A stretch of DNA of 6,920 nt from an uncultured Collinsella sp. (GCA_902465115.1 CABQMC010000081.1:1-6920); one strand, 5' to 3'; positions 1-6,466 are shown, numbered from the stretch's first letter. Notes: a model not told the origin generated them from the letters alone. Translations and numbers: made by a program.

Positions 1-36
1 CTAGCCCAAGCCGCCCTCAACTAACCCAACCGCGCC

Positions 37-77
37 AAAACCACCACAAAGGGGACAGGCACCTTTGTGGTGGTTTT
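37..77. repeat. 41-nt hairpin repeat, copy 1
   Basis: The element is a perfect 16-bp inverted repeat. The left arm AAAACCACCACAAAGG (37-52) pairs with its reverse complement at 62-77 across a 9-nt loop (ggacaggca). Copy 2 at 747-787 matches it at 39 of 41 positions, and both differences are in the loop. The A-run at one end and T-run at the other give an intrinsic-terminator shape on either strand, so it could end a transcript entering from the left edge. It ends 54 nt before the HD-domain gene. The conserved stem and the loop words GGGGAC and GGCACC resemble REP-type palindromes dispersed by a RAYT-like transposase. That origin is inference, as no transposase is in the window. Confidence 0.85.
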
Positions 78-93
78 CTTGTTCTAGTAGTAT
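65..93 (+). promoter_or_regulatory. Weak promoter candidate for the HD-domain gene
   Basis: TTGTGG (65-70) and TAGTAT (88-93) are 17 nt apart and match the sigma-70-type consensus at 3 of 6 and 4 of 6 positions. If real, the -35 element lies in the right arm of the hairpin repeat. The AT-rich stretch 74-105 is the only AT-rich leader before the gene, which is the main reason to look here. The match is weak, and no start site can be proven from sequence. Confidence 0.2.
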
Positions 94-119
94 TCATTCT
101 TATCGATACCCACGAGCAC

Positions 120-125
120 AAGGAG
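120..125 (+). promoter_or_regulatory. Ribosome binding site of the HD-domain gene
   Basis: AAGGAG lies 6 nt before the ATG at 132. It is the strongest Shine-Dalgarno match in the window and fixes the start of the HD-domain gene. Confidence 0.75.
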
Positions 126-131
126 TCTCCT

Positions 132-731
132 ATGGCAGAGCCGCTTACCGCCGGAATCACCCGCGACCGCGCGTTCGAACTGCTCAACGAGCACAACAAG
201 GACCCGTTCCACATCACCCATGGCGAGACGGTCGAGGGCACTATGCGCTACTTTGCGCGCGAGTTCGACCCCGAGAACGAGGAGTTTTGGGGCATCGTCG
301 GTCTGCTGCACGACCTGGATTGGGAGGAGCATGAGGACGACCCCATGAACCACACCATCTATGCTGCCGAGATTCTTGAGGGCGAAGGTGCGTCTCCCGA
401 GCTCATTCACGCCATCCAGACGCACACGTCCGACTTCAACACCTCGCTGCCCAAGCCCGAGCTGCAGATGGAAAAGATCCTGTTTGCCTGCGATGAGCTC
501 ACCGGCCTGATCGGCGCTGCAGTCATCATGCGCCCGAGCAAGAGCGTTATGGACTTTACGACCAAGTCGCTCAAGAAGAAGTTCAAGGACAAGCGCTTTG
601 CCGCCGGCTGCTCGCGCGACGTGATTTCGCAGGGCGCCGAGATGTTGGGCTGGGAGCTCCCCGAGCTCTTTGACCGCACCATCGCGGCCATGCAGTCCTT
701 CGCCCCTGACCGCGATACCTTCCAGGCCTAA
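132..731 (+). CDS. HD-domain metal-dependent phosphohydrolase-like protein
   Basis: This is a 199-residue soluble protein with no signal peptide or membrane segment. It carries the ordered residues of an HD domain: a first His in the THGETVEG segment (about His30), the HD doublet in GLLHDLDWE (His60-Asp61), further His residues at about 74 and 98, and a late Asp in ACDELTGLI (about Asp121). HD domains bind one or two metal ions and usually hydrolyse phosphate esters of nucleotides. The substrate cannot be told from sequence. The length suits a stand-alone HD protein of the HDIG-related type. The start is supported by AAGGAG at 120-125, 6 nt before the ATG. The gene is monocistronic here, flanked by the two hairpin repeats and convergent with proA. 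The fold call is firm and the biological role is unknown. Confidence 0.85.
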   Translation: MAEPLTAGITRDRAFELLNEHNKDPFHITHGETVEGTMRYFAREFDPENEEFWGIVGLLHDLDWEEHEDDPMNHTIYAAEILEGEGASPELIHAIQTHTSDFNTSLPKPELQMEKILFACDELTGLIGAAVIMRPSKSVMDFTTKSLKKKFKDKRFAAGCSRDVISQGAEMLGWELPELFDRTIAAMQSFAPDRDTFQA

Positions 732-746
732 CCGCCCACGCCACCT

Positions 747-787
747 AAAACCACCACAAAGGGGAAAGGCGCCTTTGTGGTGGTTTT
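747..787. terminator. Hairpin repeat copy 2, probable bidirectional terminator
   Basis: This is the second copy of the 41-nt element: a 16-bp perfect stem (747-762 with 772-787) around the 9-nt loop ggaaaggcg. It starts 15 nt after the HD-gene stop and ends 14 nt before the proA stop, between two convergent genes. On the plus strand the stem ends in a T-run (784-788). On the minus strand the A-run at 747-750 gives the matching T-run. This is the expected form of a Rho-independent terminator serving both genes. It is also a repeat, so the genome may be using a dispersed palindrome as its terminator. Confidence 0.8.
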
Positions 788-801
788 TGTTTGCGCGGGC
801 G

Positions 802-2088
802 TTAGGGGCGGACCTGGCCGGCGCCGCGGAGCTTGTATTTGTAGGTGGTGAGGGCCTCGGCGGCAAAGGGGCCGCGGGCATGGAGCTTTTGGGTCGAGAT
901 GCCGATCTCGGCGCCCAGGCCAAACTCGCCGCCGTCGGTGAAGCGCGTGCTGGCGTTGGCATATACGGCCGAGGCATCGACCGCATCCAAGAAGCGCTCG
1001 CAGGCGTCCACGTCCTCGGAAATGATGGCCTCGGAATGCATGGTACCGTAGCGGTTGATGTGTGCGATGGCCTCGTCCTCGTTTGCCACGACTTTCACGC
1101 TCATCTCGAGAGCCAAGTACTCGCGACCCCAGTCCTCCTCAGTCGCGGCGACGTAGTCATCGCCCTCCACAAAGCCGGCGTCGGCGCACGCGGCGCACGT
1201 GGCCTCGTCACCGTGAATGAGCACGCCGTGGTCGTGCAGCACGGCAACGACCGCAGGCAAAAACGCATCGGCCACAGCACGGTCGACCAGCAGCGACTCG
1301 GCGGCATTGCACACGCCAACGCGCTGGGTCTTGGCATTGACGATAATGTTGAGCGCCTTATCAAAGTCGGCGGATTCATGCACGTAGATGTGGCAGTTGC
1401 CCGTGCCCGTCTCGATCACCGGCACAAGCGACTCGCGCACGCAGCGCTGGATCAGGCCTGCACCGCCGCGCGGAATGAGTACGTCGACAACGCCGCGGAG
1501 CTTCATGAGCTCGCCAGTGGCCTCGCGGTCGGTGGACTCGATCATCGACACGGCCTCGCGCGGGAAGCCCTTGGCCTCGAGCGCATCGGCCAGCAGCTCG
1601 GCGATCATGGCACACGAGTGATAGGCCAGCGAGCCGCCGCGTAGAATGCAGGCGTTGCCGGTACGGATGCAGATGCCTGCGGCGTCGGCCGTCACGTTGG
1701 GGCGCGCCTCGTAGACCATGGCGACCAGGCCCAACGGCACGCTCACGCGGGTCAGGTCCACACCGCTCGCAAGCACGCGGTGGTCGAGCACGCGGCCGAC
1801 GGGATCGGGCAGCTCGGCGAGCTTCTCCAAACCGGCGGCCATGCCCTCGACGCGCTCAGGCGTCAGCAGCAGACGGTCGAGCAGACCGGCCGAAGTGCCC
1901 GCATCGCGCGCGGCGGACATATCGAGCTCGTTGGCGGCGACGATGGAGTCGACACCGTTGCGCAGTGCTGCGGCCATGGCGCGCACGGCCTCCTGGCGCT
2001 GCTCATCGCTCGCCGTGGCAAGCGAGGCCGACGCTGCCTTGGCGGCAACGGCAAGATCGTGGACATACGTGGCTATATCGACCGACAT
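802..2088 (-). CDS. proA: Gamma-glutamyl phosphate reductase (glutamate-5-semialdehyde dehydrogenase)
   Basis: This cytoplasmic enzyme performs step two of proline synthesis: NADPH-dependent reduction of gamma-glutamyl phosphate to glutamate-5-semialdehyde, which cyclises to pyrroline-5-carboxylate. The 428-residue length is normal for the family. Recognisable segments in order are YEARPNVTADAAG (about 126-138), TGNACILRGG (143-152), the catalytic Cys260 in QRVGVCNAAESLLV, and the C-terminal block TRFTDGGEFGLGAEIGIST (381-399) followed by KLHARGP. The ATG at 2088 is preceded by AAAGGG (6 nt away) and AGGAG (12 nt away), so the start is secure. Its usual partner proB is on the same strand but more than 1.6 kb upstream, beyond an oppositely oriented peptidase gene, so proA probably has its own promoter between 2089 and 2200. 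No key residue appears to be missing. Confidence 0.97.
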   Translation of the reverse strand: MSVDIATYVHDLAVAAKAASASLATASDEQRQEAVRAMAAALRNGVDSIVAANELDMSAARDAGTSAGLLDRLLLTPERVEGMAAGLEKLAELPDPVGRVLDHRVLASGVDLTRVSVPLGLVAMVYEARPNVTADAAGICIRTGNACILRGGSLAYHSCAMIAELLADALEAKGFPREAVSMIESTDREATGELMKLRGVVDVLIPRGGAGLIQRCVRESLVPVIETGTGNCHIYVHESADFDKALNIIVNAKTQRVGVCNAAESLLVDRAVADAFLPAVVAVLHDHGVLIHGDEATCAACADAGFVEGDDYVAATEEDWGREYLALEMSVKVVANEDEAIAHINRYGTMHSEAIISEDVDACERFLDAVDASAVYANASTRFTDGGEFGLGAEIGISTQKLHARGPFAAEALTTYKYKLRGAGQVRP

Positions 2089-2094
2089 GGGCGG

Positions 2095-2105
2095 CCCTTT
2101 CTCCT
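2095..2105 (-). promoter_or_regulatory. Ribosome binding site region of proA
   Basis: On the minus strand AGGAG (2105-2101) runs directly into AAAGGG (2100-2095). The spacings to the ATG at 2088 are 12 and 6 nt. The second is the better placed, and the pair supports the chosen start. Confidence 0.6.
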
Positions 2106-2131
2106 AGAAGTTTGCAACCATGGTAGCCGAT

Positions 2132-2162
2132 TTGCGCATGGCCTCGCCCGCGGCGGTAGAAT
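2132..2162 (+). promoter_or_regulatory. Candidate promoter for the S33 peptidase gene
   Basis: TTGCGC (2132-2137) and TAGAAT (2157-2162) match the -35 and -10 consensus at 4 of 6 and 5 of 6 positions. The 19-nt spacing is longer than ideal. A start near 2169 would give a leader of about 30 nt with the ribosome binding site in it. The 112-nt gap between the divergent proA and peptidase genes must hold promoters for both. I could not find a convincing -10 for proA; a TTGACC at 2169-2164 on the minus strand has none at the right distance. Confidence 0.3.
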
Positions 2163-2189
2163 TGGTCAACCCGAAACACCGCAACGAAC

Positions 2190-2194
2190 GGAAG
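2190..2194 (+). promoter_or_regulatory. Ribosome binding site deciding the peptidase start
   Basis: GGAAG lies 6 nt before the ATG at 2201. The reading frame is open back to an earlier ATG at 2120, but that would add 27 residues unlike the family N-terminus. The site at 2190 favours the shorter form. Confidence 0.5.
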
Positions 2195-2200
2195 ACTCAC

Positions 2201-3619
2201 ATGGCCCTCATCACTTCGTACCACGTCCCCGGCCTTTACGTCGAGGACCACAGCATCGACGTCCCCCTTGACTGGCGCGGCCTGGAGCCGATGCTCCTGG
2301 CCGTCGGCAGTACCATGCGCCGCGGCGCTATGCCGGCACCCATCGCCGGCGCGCCCGAGAGCATCAAGCTCTTCTACCGCGTGGTTTGCGCGCCCGACCG
2401 CATCAACGACGATCTGCCGCTGCTCCTGTTTTTGCAGGGCGGCCCCGGCGGCGAGAGCCCACGTCCGCTGTCGCCCACAAGCGACGGCTGGATCGAGGAG
2501 GCCGTCAAGCACTTCCGCGTGGTCCTTCCCGACCAGCGCGGCACCGGACGCAGTAGCTGCGTGGACGGACGCACGATCAAGGCACTGGGTGAGCGCGCGA
2601 CGGCGGCCGGCTCCGATGCCGCACGCTCGCAGGCGGATTTCCTCAAGCGCCACCTCGCCAGCTCCATCGTGCGCGATTTTGAGTACCTGCGCCTGGTGGG
2701 CTTTGGCGGCAAGCCCTGGGTCACACTCGGGCAGAGCTACGGCGGCTTTTTGACGTTGAGCTATCTGTCGCTCTTCCCCGAGGGCATAGCGGCAAGCTTT
2801 ACCTGCGGCGGCATCCCCCACGTGCCGGCGAGCGCAAGCGAGGTCTACGCGCACACCTTCCCGCGCATGGCCGCCAAGACGCAGCAGTATTATGACCGCT
2901 ACCCCGCTGACGTCGACCGCGTGGCAGCCCTGGCCGATGCGCTCGAGGCCCAGAAGCCCGTGCTGCCCGACGGCTCGCCGATGACGGTCGAGCGCCTACA
3001 GCTCATGGGCAGCGACTTTGGCATGAAGCCGAGCTTTGAGCGCATGCATTGGATTATCGATCACGCGTTTGTTACTGGCGACGGTACGCTTAGCTGCGGC
3101 TCCTCGGTATCCGACAGCTTTTTGATGCGCGCCTTCGAGCGCACCAACACGCGTACAAACCCGCTGTACTGGACGCTGCAGGAGTTTATCTACGCCGACG
3201 GCGACACCATGCCCATTCGCTGGGCCGCAGCAGAGGAGAAGGCCCATCGTGCCGAGTTCGACACACTCGCGCGCCCGCTCATGTTTACCGGCGAGGCCAT
3301 GTTCCCGTGGATGTTTGAGCAGATGCCCGAGCTTATGCCGTTTAAGCCCGCCATGGACCTGCTGATGGAAGACACCAGCTGGGACAAGATCTACGACCCG
3401 CAGCGCCTAGCCTGCAACGAGGTGCCACTCCAGGCCGCGGTGTATTTCGACGATATGTACGTCGATTCGGGCATGCAGCTCGATACGCTCAGCCGCGTGG
3501 GCAACTCGCATGCCTGGGTGACCAACGAGTTCGAGCACGACGGCCTGCACGGCAGCGTGGTGTTCAAGCACCTCTTCGACGAAGCGCTCAACCGCGGAGA
3601 CCTGCGCCGGATCTTCTAG
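2201..3619 (+). CDS. Alpha/beta-hydrolase, S33 proline iminopeptidase family
   Basis: The protein has 472 residues, is probably cytoplasmic, and has no signal peptide. Family S33 enzymes cleave N-terminal residues, classically proline, from short peptides. Visible features in order are the N-terminal VPLDW segment (about 21-25), the oxyanion-hole block LQGGPGGESP (79-88), DQRGTGRS (111-118), the nucleophile elbow GQSYGG with Ser179, a helical cap of roughly 200-400, an acidic segment YFDDMYVDSG with the likely catalytic Asp (417 or 418), and a C-terminal FEHDGLHG holding the likely catalytic His (447 or 450). The length fits the larger actinobacterial S33 type better than the roughly 310-residue classical enzymes. 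It sits between proA and proB on the opposite strand, so a role in recovering proline from peptides fits the context. Proline specificity is inferred from family and neighbours; a broader aminopeptidase or esterase is possible. An alternative start at 2120 is open. Confidence 0.88.
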   Translation: MALITSYHVPGLYVEDHSIDVPLDWRGLEPMLLAVGSTMRRGAMPAPIAGAPESIKLFYRVVCAPDRINDDLPLLLFLQGGPGGESPRPLSPTSDGWIEEAVKHFRVVLPDQRGTGRSSCVDGRTIKALGERATAAGSDAARSQADFLKRHLASSIVRDFEYLRLVGFGGKPWVTLGQSYGGFLTLSYLSLFPEGIAASFTCGGIPHVPASASEVYAHTFPRMAAKTQQYYDRYPADVDRVAALADALEAQKPVLPDGSPMTVERLQLMGSDFGMKPSFERMHWIIDHAFVTGDGTLSCGSSVSDSFLMRAFERTNTRTNPLYWTLQEFIYADGDTMPIRWAAAEEKAHRAEFDTLARPLMFTGEAMFPWMFEQMPELMPFKPAMDLLMEDTSWDKIYDPQRLACNEVPLQAAVYFDDMYVDSGMQLDTLSRVGNSHAWVTNEFEHDGLHGSVVFKHLFDEALNRGDLRRIF

Positions 3620-3620
3620 C

Positions 3621-3673
3621 TAAGGAGTGTCCCAAAGTGCCGGCACATAAGGAACGTCCCCAAGTGCCGGCAC
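3621..3673. repeat. Tandem pair of 26-nt palindrome-containing repeats
   Basis: Two copies, 3621-3646 and 3648-3673, repeat with a 27-nt period and match at 23 of 26 positions. Each ends in the perfect 10-bp palindrome GTGCCGGCAC (3637-3646 and 3664-3673), preceded by TAAGGA and a C-rich stretch. The unit begins one base after the peptidase stop codon and ends one base before the terminator hairpin. The palindromes can each fold alone or pair with one another. The unit looks like a dispersed, non-coding intergenic repeat and not part of a gene. Its function is unknown. Confidence 0.8.
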
Positions 3674-3674
3674 G

Positions 3675-3718
3675 AGAAAGACAGCGCTGCAGGAAACGAT
3701 CCGCAGCGCTGTCTTTCT
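3675..3718. terminator. Strong hairpin between convergent peptidase and proB genes
   Basis: A perfect 16-bp stem joins AGAAAGACAGCGCTGC (3675-3690) to its complement at 3703-3718. The 12-nt loop can itself add three pairs (GGA with TCC). The stem adjoins the proB stop codon (3719-3721) with no spacer. On the plus strand the right arm runs into TCTTTCTTT, so the T-rich tail is partly inside the stem. The position between convergent genes and the stem strength support termination in both directions, with the weaker T-run on the proB side. Confidence 0.75.
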
Positions 3719-4846
3719 TTATGCAAATACGATCAAGTTATCCCTGTGTATCGCCGGCTTCTCGGCCAGGTTAGCGAGCAGGCGGTTGCTGGCGATCTGG
3801 TCCTGGCGGCGGCCGGCTGCAAGCTCCAGCACGTCCGAATCGGCCTCGGCGATACCGCGGGCGACGACCATACCGCTCGGATCGCACACGTCGAGCACAT
3901 CGCCCTCGGCAAACTGGCCATCGACCTCGCGAATACCCACCGCAAGCAAGGAAGAGCCACGGCTAACCAGCGCCTTCGCAGCACCATCATCGACCGTCAC
4001 CGAGCCGTGCGCCTTGTCGCCCAGCGCGATCCACAGTTTGCGGGGTGCGATGTCCAGGCGCTCCGCCGGCGGATCGAACAGGGTTCCCACGCTCTCGCCG
4101 CGGGCGAGACGCACGAGGGCATCGGGCTCCTCGCCCGAGCAAATCACGCTCTGAATGCCCGCCGTCATCAGGATGCGGCTCGCGCGAATCTTGGTGATCA
4201 TGCCGCCCGTACCCACCGAGGTCGAAGAATCACCCGCCGAGGCAATGATCTTGGCATCGATCTTATGCACGACCGGGACAAACTCGGCCGTCGGATCCTC
4301 GTGCGGATTGGCGGTGTAGAGGCCGTCGATGTCGGACAGCGTCACGCACAGGTCGGCGGAAACCAGGCAGCTCACGAGCGCCGCCAGCGTGTCGTTGTCG
4401 CCAAACTTGATCTCGTCGACGGTAACGGTGTCGTTCTCGTTGACGACCGGCACCACGCCCAGCTCCACCAGACGCAGCAGGGCGTCGCGCGCGTGCAGGT
4501 AGGACGTGCGACGCGCTGTGTCGTGACGCGTGAGCAGCACGAGCGAGGTGAGCAGGTCGCGCGCATGGAACTCCTCGTCGTAGGCCGACGAGATGATGCA
4601 CTGACCAGCCGAGGCGCAGGCCTGCAGGCTCGGAAGGTCGCCGACCGGCTTGCGGTCGAAGCCCAACACGGGATAGCCACAGGCGATAGCGCCCGAGCTC
4701 ACCACGACCAGACGCCAGCCGAGCTTGCGCAGCGCTGCGGCTTGATCGGCAAGTCCGCCGATAAAGGCGCGGTTGACCTTGCCATCGGCGCCCACCACCG
4801 TGGACGAACCGATCTTTACCACCATCGTTTTATAAGAAGTCGTCAT
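3719..4846 (-). CDS. proB: Glutamate 5-kinase with C-terminal PUA domain
   Basis: This enzyme catalyses the first committed step of proline synthesis, ATP-dependent phosphorylation of glutamate to gamma-glutamyl phosphate, in the cytoplasm. In this family it is the feedback point for proline. The 375 residues match the long, two-domain form. The amino-acid kinase domain shows VVKIGSST (9-16), VVSSGAI (48-54), PVVNENDTV (133-141), KFGDND (147-152), SDIDGLY (171-177) and GTGGMITKI (212-220). A PUA domain follows at about 268-350, then IHRDNLIVF at the end. The start at 4846 is the first ATG, but no Shine-Dalgarno is visible. The next Met (residue 8) begins directly at MVVKIGSS and also lacks one, so the true start is uncertain by seven residues. 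It lies 79 nt downstream of the broken pncB gene and may share its transcript. Confidence 0.96.
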   Translation of the reverse strand: MTTSYKTMVVKIGSSTVVGADGKVNRAFIGGLADQAAALRKLGWRLVVVSSGAIACGYPVLGFDRKPVGDLPSLQACASAGQCIISSAYDEEFHARDLLTSLVLLTRHDTARRTSYLHARDALLRLVELGVVPVVNENDTVTVDEIKFGDNDTLAALVSCLVSADLCVTLSDIDGLYTANPHEDPTAEFVPVVHKIDAKIIASAGDSSTSVGTGGMITKIRASRILMTAGIQSVICSGEEPDALVRLARGESVGTLFDPPAERLDIAPRKLWIALGDKAHGSVTVDDGAAKALVSRGSSLLAVGIREVDGQFAEGDVLDVCDPSGMVVARGIAEADSDVLELAAGRRQDQIASNRLLANLAEKPAIHRDNLIVFA

Positions 4847-4875
4847 ACGTCAAACCAATCAACTGTTCAGCGAAC

Positions 4876-4891
4876 GGCCGAGCTGGCGGCC
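4876..4891. other. Small inverted repeat in the pncB-proB spacer
   Basis: GGCCG (4876-4880) and CGGCC (4887-4891) can pair across a 6-nt loop. Just before it in the minus-strand transcript, 4899-4915 can form a six-pair stem with one G-U pair and a 5-nt loop. Both are short and there is no T-run. They could be RNA structures in the proB leader, or chance in GC-rich DNA. The 79-nt spacer shows no clear terminator, which favours read-through from pncB into proB. Confidence 0.25.
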
Positions 4892-4925
4892 AAGGGAGCG
4901 TGACTCGCCCCTACCGTCCAAGGAA

Positions 4926-6396
4926 TCATTTTGCCCAGGGAAAAGCCGAGGCCGCGGCCATGTTCTTGCGCACGAGCTCGTCGCGCACCTGAGCCAGGCC
5001 CTGCTCCATGCCCACCACATAGGTCTGCGGGTACAGGAAGCGCTTGAAAGCTGCGTGATCGAGCGCCCAAACACAGCGCTCGCGCGCGTCCTGGATGCTC
5101 TCACGCGGAGCCACTGCGCTGCCATCGCGCACGATCGGCACCAGCAGCTCGCGATACTCAAGCTCCGACACGTCGGTCACCAGGGCGGCATCATTCACGG
5201 CCACGAGGGTATTGCCGCGCGCGGCGCCCTCCCCCACCAGATGGTCCTCGTCGTAGATCATGTCGCAGACCGGGCCGCCAAAGCCGTCGTAATAACGGCG
5301 CACGCGCTGCACGCCCGGGATCGTGCGCTTGTAGGGCTGCTCGGAGAGCTTGACCACCGGCGTCCACGGGTCGGCCTCGCTCGCACGGCGGGCGGAAAGC
5401 TTGTACACGCCGCCCAGCGCCGGCTGGTCGTAGCAGGTCGCGAGCTTGGTGCCCACGCCAAAGCTATCGATGGGCGCGCCCTGGTCGAGCAGCGACTGAA
5501 TCGTGTACTCGTCAAGATCGTTGGAAACCGAGATCCCCACATAGGGCAGGCCCTCGGCATCGAAACGACCGCGGACATACTTGGAGAGCTTGGCGAGGTC
5601 GCCCGAGTCAATGCGAATAGCCGACAGGCGCTCGCCCGCCGCCTCCATCTCCTTGGCAACCGTAATGGCATGCTCGCAGCCCTCGCGCACGTCATAGGTG
5701 TCGATGAGCAGCGTACAGTTCTTGGGGCTCGACTTGGCAAAGGCGCGGAAGGCCTCGAGCTCGGAATCGAAGCTCATCACCCAGCTGTGCGCATGCGTGC
5801 CAAAGACGGGAATACCGTAGCGGCGGCCGGCGAGCTCGGAAGAGCGGTTCAGCAGGAATGCCGCCATCGGGACCCTGGGCACGGCGCAGGCCAAACTCGG
5901 CCACGGGACGACCGTCGGCCGCCAACACCACGCGTGCCGTCTTGGTGGCAACAAGCGTCTGGAAGCCGACGATGTTGAGCAGCGCGGTCTCGAGAAGCTG
6001 GCACTCCAGCGACGGGCCGGTGACGCGCACCATGGGCTCGCGCGGAAACACGAGCTCGCCCTCGGGCACGGCGTCAATGTTCACGTGCGCACGGAAGTTG
6101 CGCAGATAGTCGAGGAATGCAGGCTTAAACATCGCGCCGCCGGCCGGAGCCTGGAGCGAAGCTAGATAGTCGATGTCCTCGGGCGTAAAGCGCAGATTCT
6201 CGACTAGCTCGGGCAGCTCGGCGGTGCCGCACATGACGGCATAGGCGCTGCCAAAGGGATGGTCGCGGTAAAACGCGGTAAAACAACCCTGCTCATTGGC
6301 CTTGCCGCTCTCCCACAGGCCCTGGGCCATAGTGAGCTCGTACAGATCGGTGAGCATTGCAATGTCGGTGGGATGCGAGATGTCGGTCAAAGCCAT
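4926..6396 (-). pseudogene. pncB: Nicotinate phosphoribosyltransferase, frameshifted in mid-gene
   Basis: Intact enzyme makes nicotinate mononucleotide from nicotinate, PRPP and ATP in NAD salvage. The N-terminal half (6396 down to about 5860, 179 codons) reads MALTDISHPT, MLTDLYELTMAQ, EQGCFTAFYRDHPFG and EFGLRRAQGPDGG. It then loses the family sequence and stops at 5692, giving a 234-residue truncated product. The C-terminal half continues one base later, in the frame ending at 4926, with LAGRRYGIPVFGTHAHSWVMSFD, LLIDTYD, IRIDSGDL, NDLDEYTI and FGVGTKLATC. It includes the His in GTHAHSW, the region of the catalytic phospho-His. Joined, the halves give about 490 residues, near normal. Between GPDGG and LAG only about 8 codons remain where relatives have about 18 (SASRAAYIGG-like), which points to a deletion of roughly 20-29 bases and not a single-base error. 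The start is supported by AAAGG about 8 nt upstream. An assembly error or a functional split protein is less likely. Confidence 0.85.
6265..6284 (-). repeat. Perfect 10-nt tandem repeat inside pncB
   Basis: The unit GCGGTAAAAC on the plus strand occurs twice in a row (6265-6274 and 6275-6284). It encodes the FTAFYR segment (residues 39-44). The surrounding protein aligns with the family without a gap, so the repeat is compatible with normal coding. Gain or loss of one unit would shift the frame, making this a possible slippage site. Confidence 0.6.
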
Positions 6397-6466
6397 GGGG
6401 TGACCTTTCAGATGTGTGGTGCAGAATTTGAGGGTTGGACGAGAGCAGAGCATGCGGACATGACGC

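Noticed and set aside
37..787. Reading the repeated hairpins as a CRISPR array.
   Set aside because: Only two copies exist, 670 nt apart with a complete gene between them, and there is no regular spacer pattern or cas gene.
670..1644. A 324-codon plus-strand open frame running from the HD gene through the hairpin into proA.
   Set aside because: It crosses a probable terminator and lies mostly antisense to well-conserved proA sequence; no domain is recognisable.
2003..2854. A 283-codon minus-strand open frame spanning the proA-peptidase gap.
   Set aside because: It overlaps the proA start region and the conserved peptidase motifs on the other strand, and its translation resembles no family I recognise.
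3621..3673. Reading the 27-nt-period repeat as a minimal CRISPR array.
   Set aside because: The two units are separated by a single base, so there are no spacers.
3746..4903. A 385-codon open frame antisense to the whole of proB.
   Set aside because: It mirrors proB codon structure in GC-rich DNA, has an Arg/His/Ala-rich translation with no recognisable motif, and lacks its own ribosome binding site. The proB reading carries all the family motifs.
5856..5868. Programmed +1 ribosomal frameshifting to join the two pncB halves.
   Set aside because: There is no recognisable shift signal with an adjacent stop or stimulatory structure, and joining the frames would still leave about ten family residues missing.
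5055..5978. A 307-codon plus-strand open frame opposite pncB.
   Set aside because: Its composition is that of an antisense shadow (Arg, His and Ala rich), while the minus strand encodes clear nicotinate phosphoribosyltransferase motifs over the same bases.
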